Origin: 1-14-0-10-37-14 sp037130845
GTDB taxonomy: Bacteria > Patescibacteriota > Patescibacteriia > Patescibacteriales > Patescibacteriaceae
DNA length: 64,000 nucleotides
Direction: 5' to 3'
Assembly (NCBI GenBank): GCA_037130845.1
Contig: JBAXSE010000007.1
Location: 1-64,000 of the forward strand
In this document: positions 26,366 to 34,349 of the stretch, piece by piece
How the letters are laid out: each line of letters starts with the position of its first letter
Position numbering within the stretch: position 1 is the first letter of the stretch
Translations under genes and position numbers: made by a program
The notes under the pieces: model-generated
What the model saw: only the letters and a program-made list of their open reading frames with translations
What the model was told of the DNA's origin: nothing
Database searches by the model: none

Positions 26366-26980
26366 ATGAGCAAGCAACTTCTAGGCATCTTAGCCATCGT
26401 ATTTGGAGTGATCGCGGTGATAGCGATTGTCTTTTTTTTGTATACGCGAAGCAAGTCCGCTCCCAAGGTTGAAAATCCTGCCAGCGCGCCAGTACCTGAA
26501 ATAACCCTGCCCGCAAAGACAGTTTCCCGCGTTGTTAGCAACGAAGATAAGAATGCTACCTCAACCGTATCCGCTGGCGCTCCAGGCTCATCGACGCCGG
26601 CAGATACTTACCAGGCAAGCTTTGGCGTTGTGGCCAATAATTTCGCCGAACGCTTTGGAACATATTCCAATCAAGTTGCCTTGGGACTGACCGAAGACTT
26701 GGAATTAATAACGACAGCTAAAATGCAATCTTGGCTCAAAGCGTATTATAAAAACATGGCTACCATGCCGGCTTATCAACAATACTATTCAATGACTAGC
26801 AAAGCGGTTACAAATGCTGTAAACGGACTAGACGAAAACGCAGGTACCGCGACAGTGACCGTGCAAATGTTCCGCACCGAGAATAAACAAGGCGTAGAAA
26901 ACACATTTAATCAATCAATTAAGATTTCATTATCAAAAGAAGGCAAGAGCTGGAAGGTTAATGCTGCATATTGGCAATAA
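26366..26980 (+). CDS. Membrane-anchored protein, possibly VirB8-like
   Basis: A 204-residue protein with one N-terminal membrane helix (about residues 5-27), a Pro/Ala/Ser-rich linker, and a C-terminal domain of about 120 residues ending VTVQMFRTENKQ…SLSKEGKSWKVNAAYWQ. A single anchor followed by an NTF2-like alpha+beta domain is the layout of VirB8 and related conjugation proteins, and it lies directly after virB4. The family call is inference from topology, context and the typical end; there is no catalytic motif to check. A REP-like palindrome lies 12 bases before the ATG. Confidence 0.55.
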   Translation: MSKQLLGILAIVFGVIAVIAIVFFLYTRSKSAPKVENPASAPVPEITLPAKTVSRVVSNEDKNATSTVSAGAPGSSTPADTYQASFGVVANNFAERFGTYSNQVALGLTEDLELITTAKMQSWLKAYYKNMATMPAYQQYYSMTSKAVTNAVNGLDENAGTATVTVQMFRTENKQGVENTFNQSIKISLSKEGKSWKVNAAYWQ

Positions 26981-26989
26981 GATTCTTTT

Positions 26990-27727
26990 GTGAAAATTGT
27001 TACTCGAACTATCCATACTGCAACCGGTTTTATATTGGCAAGGCTGTTCCCTAAGACATGCGCCGTCTGTAGTAGGGAGGGGGAGTGGCTCTGCGCCGCT
27101 TGCGCGCCAAAGATGCCAATTAGTGAAAATAATCGCTGTCATTTCTGCCTAAGGCCTGCCGTATTAGGTATTTGTCCGGATTGCCGATATTATGGACTTA
27201 ATGCTCTGTGGGCGAACTATGATTATTCATTCGCTCCGCTAGCTAAATTGATTAAGAACTATAAATATCATTTTGTCAGGTCATTGGATGAGCCTCTAGG
27301 CTCCTTGCTGGTTAAGGGATGGGAATTGTTTCAAGCGGAGGCGGATTCATTGCCGCTTCGGCCTCACTGGATTGAGCGGATAGACTTGATGGTACCGATA
27401 CCGCTGTACAAGCGACGCTATAATTGGCGCGGCTTTAATCAATCTTATGAATTGGCCGCTATGCTAAAAAGAGTATCGGGGATAACTTTGGATGCAGCCG
27501 GTTTACAGCGCATAAGACATACTTCTGCCCAGGCCGGCCTTTCTGCCCACGTCCGACGAAAAAACCTAGAAGGCGCATTTCGTTGGCGAGGCAAAGATCT
27601 GCATGGCCTAAACGTTTTATTGATAGACGATGTTTTGACTACCGGATCGACCTTGCTACAAGCGGCAAAAACGCTAAAACAGGCTGGAGCAAAAAATGTG
27701 ATTGGTTTTGCTCTGGCAAAGGATTAA
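26990..27727 (+). CDS. comF: ComF family phosphoribosyltransferase-like protein
   Basis: A 245-residue protein starting at GTG. It has an N-terminal zinc-ribbon pair (CAVC…CAAC, then CHFC…CPDC within residues 21-60) and a type I phosphoribosyltransferase fold with the signature VLLIDDVLTTGSTL near residue 210. ComF proteins are required for DNA uptake in naturally competent bacteria, where they act on the cytoplasmic side; the substrate is not known. With the pilin-like genes elsewhere in the window this fits a DNA-uptake capacity, but that is inference. It is separated from the preceding gene by 9 bases. Confidence 0.9.
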   Translation: MKIVTRTIHTATGFILARLFPKTCAVCSREGEWLCAACAPKMPISENNRCHFCLRPAVLGICPDCRYYGLNALWANYDYSFAPLAKLIKNYKYHFVRSLDEPLGSLLVKGWELFQAEADSLPLRPHWIERIDLMVPIPLYKRRYNWRGFNQSYELAAMLKRVSGITLDAAGLQRIRHTSAQAGLSAHVRRKNLEGAFRWRGKDLHGLNVLLIDDVLTTGSTLLQAAKTLKQAGAKNVIGFALAKD

Positions 27728-27746
27728 ACACTATCAGTATCAGCCC

Positions 27747-27775
27747 TTTTACGATTAATTAAAAAGTGCTATAAT
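27747..27775 (+). promoter_or_regulatory. Promoter before the small Lys-rich membrane protein
   Basis: A perfect TATAAT at 27770-27775 with extended -10 TGC, and a weak -35 TTTTAC at 27747-27752 with a 17-base spacer. The bases upstream of the -10 match the promoter in xth almost exactly. Confidence 0.55.
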
Positions 27776-27811
27776 AAGTGTGGATAACTTTTTAAACGAT
27801 AATATTTTATT

Positions 27812-28069
27812 ATGCCTAAAGTAACTATTAAAACCGCGAAGAAATCACGGTCCAAGGTAACTGCCAAAGCCAGGCCGGCAGTCAAGCTTATTGCTCGAAA
27901 AAGCGTCAACACTTCTTCTTTGCCTGGTGAGTTTGTATCTTGTGATAACAACGGTTATCAATTTTGTTTAGGCAAGGTCGTGGCCAGCAGCTTTTCCGGT
28001 TTCTTGGCTGGGATAATCGTAACCACTTTAATCTGGATTGTAGTAGTCAATGTTTTCTTCATGGGTTAA
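27812..28069 (+). CDS. Small basic protein with C-terminal membrane helix
   Basis: An 85-residue protein. The first 35 residues are Lys/Arg/Ala-rich (KTAKKSRSKVTAKARPAVK), resembling a nucleic-acid-binding tail; a short segment with two Cys (SCDNNGYQFCLGK) follows, then one membrane helix (about residues 60-83) at the C-terminus. It has its own promoter 37 bases upstream. The next gene starts inside its last codons (20-base overlap). No family recognised. Confidence 0.65.
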   Translation: MPKVTIKTAKKSRSKVTAKARPAVKLIARKSVNTSSLPGEFVSCDNNGYQFCLGKVVASSFSGFLAGIIVTTLIWIVVVNVFFMG

Positions 28070-28457
28070 CCGTCATTTAAAGCCGAAACCACGCCGTACA
28101 GTTACTCGACGGCGTATTTTTAGTCACTCGCGCCTCCATTACTTAGCCCATAAAGAAGAAGCTCGTCGCAGTATATTGCCAAGATTAGCGCATTTTGCCG
28201 CTTTGATTAATGTTGAATATAAGCGAGTTTTTATCAAAAACCAACGTTCTCGCTGGGGGAGTTGTTCGGAAAAGGGGAACCTTAACTTTAATTATCGATT
28301 GGCGCTATTGCCGGAAGAATTGATGGATTATGTAATCGTGCATGAGCTATGCCATTTGGCAGAATTTAACCATTCTCCAAAGTTTTGGCAGAAAGTTGGG
28401 ATTGTTATGCCAAATTATAAGGAATTAAGGCTAAAATTAAAGAAAATTAACCCATAG
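28050..28457 (+). CDS. YgjP-like (DUF45) zinc metallopeptidase
   Basis: A 135-residue protein with the catalytic HELCHLAEFNHSPKFW (HExxH plus the distal His) near residue 93, preceded by the family's NQRSRWGSCSEKGNLNFNYRL block. This matches the YgjP-like/DUF45 metallopeptidase family; it is shorter than typical members (about 230 residues) because the N-terminal domain is reduced. The start overlaps the preceding gene by 20 bases, suggesting coupled translation. The natural substrate is unknown. Confidence 0.85.
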   Translation: MFSSWVNRHLKPKPRRTVTRRRIFSHSRLHYLAHKEEARRSILPRLAHFAALINVEYKRVFIKNQRSRWGSCSEKGNLNFNYRLALLPEELMDYVIVHELCHLAEFNHSPKFWQKVGIVMPNYKELRLKLKKINP

Positions 28458-28481
28458 GCTCACTCTAAATTATCCTCTAAT

Positions 28482-28513
28482 CTCTAACCTGAACCGGTTA
28501 GAGCTGTTTTTTG
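28482..28513 (+). terminator. Intrinsic terminator after the metallopeptidase gene
   Basis: A perfect 8-bp stem (CTCTAACC / GGTTAGAG), a 6-base loop, then CTG and a run of six T. Confidence 0.8.
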
Positions 28514-28521
28514 TTTAGCTG

Positions 28522-28550
28522 TTGACAGATTAGCTATTTTCTGCTAAGGT
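28522..28550 (+). promoter_or_regulatory. Promoter of the polysaccharide cluster
   Basis: A perfect TTGACA at 28522-28527, a 17-base spacer, and extended -10 TGC-TAAGGT ending at 28550. The start point would be about 28557, 10 bases before the first possible ATG of the Wzz-like gene. Confidence 0.55.
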
Positions 28551-28566
28551 ATAACATCAAACACTA

Positions 28567-29391
28567 ATGAAATATATGGAGAATTTAAATTTTATAATCA
28601 AGCTAAAAGAGAACAAAGGCAAAATAGCCGCTATCATGCTGTCTATTACTGTATTGGCCATGCTAATCAGTTTTTTGCAGCCCCTAAAGTATCGGTCTAC
28701 GCTGCGTTTGTTGGTCGTGCAAGAAAATACGCAAGCGGGCGATGCCTACACCTTGATTCGTTCTAACGAATATCTAGGAAAGCTGCTGGCTAACGTCACA
28801 TACTCAACCAGCTTTGCCGAGAAAGTTTTTGCCAGTTCGCCCGCATTGGAACGAGCTTATTTTGGCAATACGCCTCGTAAATTGGCTACCAATTGGACCA
28901 AGGCTCTGGATGTAAACAATTTGAGCGAGACCGGCACTATTGAGATTAATGCCTATCATACAAATCGTGATCAAGCCGAAGTATTGGCCAGGGCGATAGG
29001 CGCAAACCTAATAGCTTCTAACGGCGAATATCATGGTTTGGGCGATCAAATCAAGATTAAGGTGTTAGACGAACCAATCACAACCAATTGGCCGGTTAAG
29101 CCGAATATTATAGTCAATCTTTGCTTAGGCCTATTGTCTGGCTTGGCGATCGGCATCGCATATATCTATTTTTCCAAAGAAGAGATAGGCTCAGAGTCTA
29201 TTATAAATGAGAACTTTGCCTTTGCTCCGCATCTTGCCAGCCAGTATCAGCCCGTGTCTTTGCAAGTTGAGCCGGCTGTCGTGGCGCCTGCAGCTGAGCC
29301 GGTATGGCAGCAAATTCCCATGGTCCAGACTATTAATGCCAATTCATATTACGAACAGGGCGGATCAGTTGATCATTTGCTCTCATTGTAA
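28567..29391 (+). CDS. Wzz/chain-length-determinant-like protein
   Basis: A 274-residue protein with the Wzz/YveK layout: a membrane helix near residues 20-38, an extracellular domain (RSTLRLLVVQENTQAGDAYTLIRSNEYLGKLL), and a second helix near 180-200 preceded by the Pro motif NWPVKPN. Such proteins set chain length or partner a kinase in surface polysaccharide export. No tyrosine-kinase domain is fused or adjacent. The last 70 residues are a Pro/Ala/Gln-rich cytoplasmic tail. An alternative start is the ATG at 28576. It fits the ligase- and glycosyltransferase-like genes that follow. Confidence 0.8.
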   Translation: MKYMENLNFIIKLKENKGKIAAIMLSITVLAMLISFLQPLKYRSTLRLLVVQENTQAGDAYTLIRSNEYLGKLLANVTYSTSFAEKVFASSPALERAYFGNTPRKLATNWTKALDVNNLSETGTIEINAYHTNRDQAEVLARAIGANLIASNGEYHGLGDQIKIKVLDEPITTNWPVKPNIIVNLCLGLLSGLAIGIAYIYFSKEEIGSESIINENFAFAPHLASQYQPVSLQVEPAVVAPAAEPVWQQIPMVQTINANSYYEQGGSVDHLLSL

Positions 29392-29402
29392 CCCGGAGCT
29401 TG

Positions 29403-29468
29403 ACTCTCGGGGCGCTGATTATTGACTAATTAGGGCCCGGAGAGTTAAACTGATGTTTAATTCTTTTT
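29403..29468 (+). terminator. Double hairpin after the Wzz-like gene
   Basis: The first hairpin pairs ACTCTC-GGG (29403-29411) with CCC-G-GAGAGT (29436-29445) across a 24-base loop. The second, TTAAAC-TGAT-GTTTAA (29445-29460), is followed by TTCTTTTT. Together they look like a terminator, weaker than others in the window. Confidence 0.45.
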
Positions 29469-29520
29469 AGTTCATTTACAACGAAATATAAATAGTTTAA
29501 TAACCAATCGGAGCATATCC

Positions 29521-30429
29521 ATGAAAAAATTTCTAGCAGCCATATTGGTTGCTTTCATGTTGGCCGCGCTGCCCTTGGCAGTTTCGGCTAAATATCGCGT
29601 AGCCAAGCAACCGGCAGCCGCCGCGGAAAATGATTCGACAGATGCCTGGTATCTACAGTTATTGTATACCAAGATCTATGACAATAACTTCGGCTCGGAT
29701 GCCATTACTGGCGAAGCTGGCTTGTTTATCTTTAGAGGTTTAGATGTCTCTATGGCTGATTTTTGGGGTGATGCTAATCTTAGCGTCGGACCATTCTTTA
29801 GCCTTAGTTGGAATTCCGGCCTCTTGAACAGCACTGATTATGCCGAAAATATACAAATGTGGACAGGCGGAGCCATTACGGCAATAAGCTTTCCAAAATC
29901 TGTAATGACTTTTAATGCCTTATTTGGACAATTGTTCGGTAAATTTACTTATGCCTCCGGCTATGTCAATTATCGCAAAGACTGGTTTCTGGCCGGTAAG
30001 CTATCCTATGAGTCAGCTGCCGGCAGAATGACTGAGCAATGGTTTTTTCCGGCTTGGAAAATGAGCATTGCAGGCAGTTACCCGCAAGCGCCCCAACGAG
30101 CTATCGATTGGGGCTATCGGGAGTTGACGCATCGTTTAGGCGACTTCGGCACCAATACTTACAGCTTGCATGCTACTGCAGATCTAGGATTGTTCGATAT
30201 TCCGCTGGGCGGAAGTATTGTAATCCCATTGACTGCCAGAGGTTTTGGCGGCAAATACAATGAGAATATCAAATATTTAGGCTTAGGCGGAGGAACTGCC
30301 TTTATCTTTAACAAGAAGACGGCGGCAATTGTGACAGTTGATAAGATTTGGGGTTGGGAAAATTCCAAGTTTAACAATTGGGCCATCAACTTCGCTCTAA
30401 ACCTATCATTCTTCCAGCAACTATGGTAA
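29521..30429 (+). CDS. Secreted protein with beta-barrel-like character
   Basis: A 302-residue protein with a clear signal peptide (MKKFLAAILVAFMLAALPLA…SA, about 23 residues). The mature part is full of alternating hydrophobic and polar stretches rich in Gly, Tyr, Trp and Phe (YLQLLYTKIYD, LSVGPFFSLSWNSG, WFLAGKLSYES, SLHATADLGLFDI) and ends in LSFFQQLW, an aromatic C-terminus like those of outer-membrane barrels. A CGGAG ribosome-binding site lies 7 bases before the ATG, unlike most genes here. The lipoprotein gene follows 31 bases later. CPR cells are thought to lack an outer membrane, so the barrel reading is puzzling; transfer from a diderm donor or a different beta-rich fold are alternatives. 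Confidence 0.7.
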   Translation: MKKFLAAILVAFMLAALPLAVSAKYRVAKQPAAAAENDSTDAWYLQLLYTKIYDNNFGSDAITGEAGLFIFRGLDVSMADFWGDANLSVGPFFSLSWNSGLLNSTDYAENIQMWTGGAITAISFPKSVMTFNALFGQLFGKFTYASGYVNYRKDWFLAGKLSYESAAGRMTEQWFFPAWKMSIAGSYPQAPQRAIDWGYRELTHRLGDFGTNTYSLHATADLGLFDIPLGGSIVIPLTARGFGGKYNENIKYLGLGGGTAFIFNKKTAAIVTVDKIWGWENSKFNNWAINFALNLSFFQQLW

Positions 30430-30460
30430 TTATTCACACAAACATACATACGAGGTAATC

Positions 30461-31633
30461 ATGAAAAAACAAGCATTCTTGATGTTGATGGTTCTGGCTC
30501 TGGCATTGATAAATTCATGCTCCAGCCCGCAAGGACTTTCGGTATTCAAGACTAAGACTGATCTTGGAGTTCGCGGCGTAAGCAATATCAAAGGCTTTAC
30601 TCCCGGCTCGCAAGTGCTAATGTCCGACACGCTATATACCAAAGGACCGCCCAATGAGGATATGGTCCAGGAAATAAAGCCGAACAAAAAAGGCGAATAT
30701 ATCATGCCGGATGTTACGAACGCAGCCCAACTGCCTAAGTATCTCTATCAGCTCAAGAACGGTCTTTTTAACAAAGAAGATTATTTGTGGGCGATAGGCA
30801 TTACTCCTGACTTCAAAATACAAACAATTATTTTGGATGATAAGGGCAACCCGGGCATAGGCGGCAGTGACGCAAGCAATGGCGGAGGCGCCGTACCTGG
30901 TGAAGCGAGCAATAAGACATTTGACATTTTTGGCGCCGAAATCAAGGCTGTCAAAATCGACGATGGCACTATTGCGTATTATGAACCGTATCGGCTGTCT
31001 TTTATGCTCAATGAAGCGGCAGTAGCCACAAAGCTAGTGCAGTTCTCATACAACAACCAAGACATGCAGATTGTTGACCTAAATGATCAAGCAATGGCGA
31101 AAGCTGTCAGCCGTAAAGTAAAAGTAGTTACTGTCGATCTCAAGTATGGCAATCGCTTTACTTTTCTGACTGCTGACGGCAAATATCCGAATATTAGTCC
31201 GGAGTTGATCAAGGAGGGCCGCGTCACGCTAGAAGGACTTCAATTGTCAAAGAATGAAGTCGGCGTGGTGCCTTACTTTTTGTTGGAAGTTCCTCGTGGC
31301 GACTATTCCGCTCAGCGATCTGGCTCTGAAAATCGTGCAAATAACGATAAAAGGACCACATCTTCTTGCGGCGGTTATTATGACATGAAATTGAAACCGG
31401 CTAGAACAGCCAAAGATGAAAATTATCCTAACGGATATATCAAACTTGATTGCTGCAGCCTCTGCCAGAACCATCCTTTCACCTTTGCGCGTTTGGTGGC
31501 TACAGGAGCAATCGGCTACGATAAATCGACTGGCAGAAACCAATCGACTACACGCATCGATCCGGAACAATTAAAGAATTTAGACAAAGCTCTCTACGAG
31601 CAAAGCAAAGACAAAATCGTCAAAACAAATTAG
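30461..31633 (+). CDS. Unknown lipoprotein
   Basis: A 390-residue protein with a lipoprotein signal peptide: basic start, Leu-rich core, and lipobox LINSC with the lipidated Cys at residue 20. The mature part is a hydrophilic alpha+beta protein with four Cys in the last third (SSCGGYYDMK, LDCCSLCQNH). A GAGG ribosome-binding site lies 5 bases before the ATG. It pairs with the preceding secreted protein, and both have the style of genes from outside this genome. I do not recognise a family. Confidence 0.7.
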   Translation: MKKQAFLMLMVLALALINSCSSPQGLSVFKTKTDLGVRGVSNIKGFTPGSQVLMSDTLYTKGPPNEDMVQEIKPNKKGEYIMPDVTNAAQLPKYLYQLKNGLFNKEDYLWAIGITPDFKIQTIILDDKGNPGIGGSDASNGGGAVPGEASNKTFDIFGAEIKAVKIDDGTIAYYEPYRLSFMLNEAAVATKLVQFSYNNQDMQIVDLNDQAMAKAVSRKVKVVTVDLKYGNRFTFLTADGKYPNISPELIKEGRVTLEGLQLSKNEVGVVPYFLLEVPRGDYSAQRSGSENRANNDKRTTSSCGGYYDMKLKPARTAKDENYPNGYIKLDCCSLCQNHPFTFARLVATGAIGYDKSTGRNQSTTRIDPEQLKNLDKALYEQSKDKIVKTN

Positions 31634-31640
31634 CTAAGTA

Positions 31641-31680
31641 TAAGCAAATTCACGTAAAGTGCAATTTGCTTATTTTTTTT
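31641..31680 (+). terminator. Intrinsic terminator after the lipoprotein gene
   Basis: A 9-bp perfect stem (AAGCAAATT / AATTTGCTT) extended by CAC/GTG with a bulge, then a run of eight T. The T-run overlaps the -35 of the next promoter. Confidence 0.8.
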
Positions 31681-31707
31681 GACTTCGGGCGCATTTTTTC
31701 GTATAAT
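31679..31707 (+). promoter_or_regulatory. Promoter giving a leaderless ligase-like mRNA
   Basis: TTGACT at 31679-31684, a 17-base spacer, and a perfect TATAAT at 31702-31707. The expected start point, 7 bases downstream, is 31714, which is the A of the ATG I chose for the next gene. Confidence 0.65.
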
Positions 31708-31713
31708 GAAGCA

Positions 31714-33135
31714 ATGGAAAAGGATCAAAAAAATAAATTTACCGGCAAGATCAGCTTGGTGATAATTCTTTTATTTGCCGGCTTTTTGGCGCTAAAGTTA
31801 GCCTTCGGCTTTAGCCTTGTCTTATATCTCCCTTTGGCAATTTGCGGTCTTATTATGTCGATCATGGTTCCGGCAGCCGGGCTGACCGCTTGTCTGGTTT
31901 TGACAATCATTTTTGCTAATTATTTCTCTCTGCAGGGGATTGAAATCGACAAGGATCTCTATAAATTTTATTTGCCCGATATCTTATTGATGGGCAGCTA
32001 TATCGGTCTTTGGGCCAGGCTTGCCGAAGGCCAAATCAAGCTTCGTTGGCGTTGGCCGGAAACCTTGTTGACGGTTTTTATCTTGCTGACGTTTGTCTAT
32101 TTCATCTTTAGCATTACGGTGCTAAACGGCGAATTCGCAGCCGCTTTTAGCTCCTTTAAAAACTACGCTTTTTATCCGCTGATATATTTTGCCGTTTACC
32201 TTTCCTTTACCAGTAAGGCAAGCCTTAAGCAGCTTGCGTATTTTGCGTTTGGCGGTTGTTTAATGGTTGTGTATTTTATCGCCTATGGGATCTTCGCCGG
32301 CAAGGGCCTTTGGACCGATATTACTCCTCTAACCACTTCGGGTAATCGTTTGCTGGATTTTGATCATGCGTTTTATTTAAGTTTGGCTAATATCGCTGGT
32401 ATATCATATCTAGTGTTTGGTAGACAAGCAGATTGGAAAAAAGCTTGGTCATGGCTTTTGCCCATCTTCTTGTTTGGAGTAGTCGGTTCATTGATGCGCC
32501 ATTTGTGGGTTGCAGGCCTTTGCTCTTTGCTGTTCATGTTCGCTCTGCCGTTAGTGCGGCGGCGGCCTGATGCCAAAAAGGTTTTTGCCAATTATCTCGT
32601 AAGCGGCGCGGCTGTTGTCATGATAATATTATTGCTAGTTAATCTGTTTCCCGATCTTTCCGTTAGCCGCAAGATGAGCGAAGTCAAAGACCAGACTGTG
32701 GAGCGGATATTTTCTCTGGCCAACAGCCAGGACACCAGCTTTACCTGGCGATCCAGCGTTTGGGAAAGCGCCTGGTGGCAATATCGCAACAATCTTTTTT
32801 CGGGCATCGGTTTCGGCCGAAAAGTCTTTGTCGAGATGCCTGACTATTTGGATTATGTTGAAGTGCGCAATGTCCATAACTCCTTTTTGGCGATTGCGGT
32901 GCAGATGGGCTTGATATCTTTTGCTATCTTGGCGGCATTTCTATTGTGGCAGTTTGCCGGAGCTATCAAGCGCCTCAAAGATTGGCCGATTGTTAATGTG
33001 GCGCTGGCGAGTATGATGCTATTTTGCTTTATCGCCTTTCTATTCCAGCCTTATTTAGAAGCTAACTTTTTTAATATAGTTTTTTGGGTTTTGCTTGGTT
33101 TAAGCCGCCGCACTTATGAAGGTCTTACTAGTTAA
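31714..33135 (+). CDS. O-antigen ligase/polymerase-like membrane protein
   Basis: A 473-residue polytopic protein with ten or more hydrophobic segments and a large loop near residue 330 (the TWRSSVWESAWWQYRNNLFSGIGFGR region, then VHNSFLAI), the hallmark of the Wzy/WaaL O-antigen ligase superfamily that joins or polymerises sugar units on the outer membrane face. The frame is open back to 31666, but that part covers the terminator hairpin and the promoter, so I start at 31714. The stop overlaps the next gene by 20 bases. Confidence 0.85.
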   Translation: MEKDQKNKFTGKISLVIILLFAGFLALKLAFGFSLVLYLPLAICGLIMSIMVPAAGLTACLVLTIIFANYFSLQGIEIDKDLYKFYLPDILLMGSYIGLWARLAEGQIKLRWRWPETLLTVFILLTFVYFIFSITVLNGEFAAAFSSFKNYAFYPLIYFAVYLSFTSKASLKQLAYFAFGGCLMVVYFIAYGIFAGKGLWTDITPLTTSGNRLLDFDHAFYLSLANIAGISYLVFGRQADWKKAWSWLLPIFLFGVVGSLMRHLWVAGLCSLLFMFALPLVRRRPDAKKVFANYLVSGAAVVMIILLLVNLFPDLSVSRKMSEVKDQTVERIFSLANSQDTSFTWRSSVWESAWWQYRNNLFSGIGFGRKVFVEMPDYLDYVEVRNVHNSFLAIAVQMGLISFAILAAFLLWQFAGAIKRLKDWPIVNVALASMMLFCFIAFLFQPYLEANFFNIVFWVLLGLSRRTYEGLTS

Positions 33136-34348
33136 TAAATTTAATTTCATCAAAGGCGGATCCGATCGCTATTTCTTAGCATTGGCTGATCTGTTGGAAA
33201 GCAAGGGGGTTACTGTCGCTAAATTTTGCATGGACCATCCTGACAACTTACCCTGCAAACAAAAGCCATATTTCGTCAGCCGCGTTAATTTTAATTCCAG
33301 ATCTTTTTTGGTTCGCCTAAAGGCAGCCCTGCGTTTGTTGTATAGCTTTGAGGCGGCCTATAAATTCGACAAGTTGGTGCGTGATTTCAAGCCAGACATC
33401 ATTCATATCCACAACATCTATCACCAAATTTCACCATCAATATTACCGGTGGCCAAAAAGCACGGCATCCCTGTTGTGATGCATCTGCATGATTACAAGC
33501 TGTTGTCGCCTAATTATAAGTTCTTCTCTCATGGGCATATTGACGATATCGGCCTCGATGGACGTTATTGGCGCTGTTTCTCTACTAAGTGCTTTAAAGA
33601 CTCATATTTAGCGAGCTTGTTAGCTGCGATAGAAATGTATTTGCATCACAAAATTCTTAAGCTTTTTGAAAAAAACATCGATCTCTATATCAGCCCTTCG
33701 CAATTTATGAAAAATAAAATGGTTGAAGGCGGCATACCGGCGGCTAAGATTAAAGTCGTTAATCATTTTATCGATTGCGCTCGCCTCAAGCCGGAATATG
33801 CTTTAGGCAAATATTTATTATATTTTGGCCGTCTAGACAGCGAAAAGGGGATTGATTTGCTCCTTAAGGCGTATGCCGACACCGATAATCGCCTTAAGCT
33901 GTTGATCGTCGGTTCTGGCCCTGAACACAAGAATCTGTTAACCTTAACCAAAGAGCTTAAATTACAAAATAGAGTCGAATTCATCGGTCCCAAGAAAGGC
34001 AATGAGTTGATAGATTTGATTAGGGGCGCTTATCTTGTGATTATCCCGTCTCGTTGGTATGAAGTTTTCGGTCTAGTCGGTCTCGAGGCGGCAGCCCTAG
34101 GGAAGGCCGTCTTAGCCGCCGATATAGGCGGGATACCCGAGTTGGTTAATGACCAACATACAGGCCTGCTCTATAAATATGATTCGCCCAACGATCTGGC
34201 AACCAAAATTGAATGGGCGCTGGATAACCAAGCGGTGATAACCGAATTTGCTTATAATGCCCGCCATTTAGCCGAAACTAGATTTCGCCCTAATGAACAT
34301 TACGCCGCCATCATCACTTTGTATCGACAGTTAATCAAACATAATTAG
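33116..34348 (+). CDS. Glycosyltransferase family 4
   Basis: A 410-residue GT-B enzyme that would transfer a sugar from a nucleotide-sugar donor to a lipid-linked or growing glycan on the cytoplasmic face. The N-terminal Rossmann domain begins KVLLVNKFNFIKGGSDRYF (Gly-rich acceptor loop); the donor domain has YFGRLDSEKGIDLLLKAY and the E-x7-E signature in WYEVFGLVGLEAAALGK. It overlaps the ligase-like gene by 20 bases and the next gene starts one base after it, so the three are one operon. Substrate specificity cannot be read from the sequence. Confidence 0.92.
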   Translation: MKVLLVNKFNFIKGGSDRYFLALADLLESKGVTVAKFCMDHPDNLPCKQKPYFVSRVNFNSRSFLVRLKAALRLLYSFEAAYKFDKLVRDFKPDIIHIHNIYHQISPSILPVAKKHGIPVVMHLHDYKLLSPNYKFFSHGHIDDIGLDGRYWRCFSTKCFKDSYLASLLAAIEMYLHHKILKLFEKNIDLYISPSQFMKNKMVEGGIPAAKIKVVNHFIDCARLKPEYALGKYLLYFGRLDSEKGIDLLLKAYADTDNRLKLLIVGSGPEHKNLLTLTKELKLQNRVEFIGPKKGNELIDLIRGAYLVIIPSRWYEVFGLVGLEAAALGKAVLAADIGGIPELVNDQHTGLLYKYDSPNDLATKIEWALDNQAVITEFAYNARHLAETRFRPNEHYAAIITLYRQLIKHN

Positions 34349-34349
34349 T

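Noticed and set aside
31666..31713. A longer start for the ligase-like protein
   Set aside because: It would translate the terminator T-run and the promoter itself; the start at 31714 coincides with the predicted transcription start.
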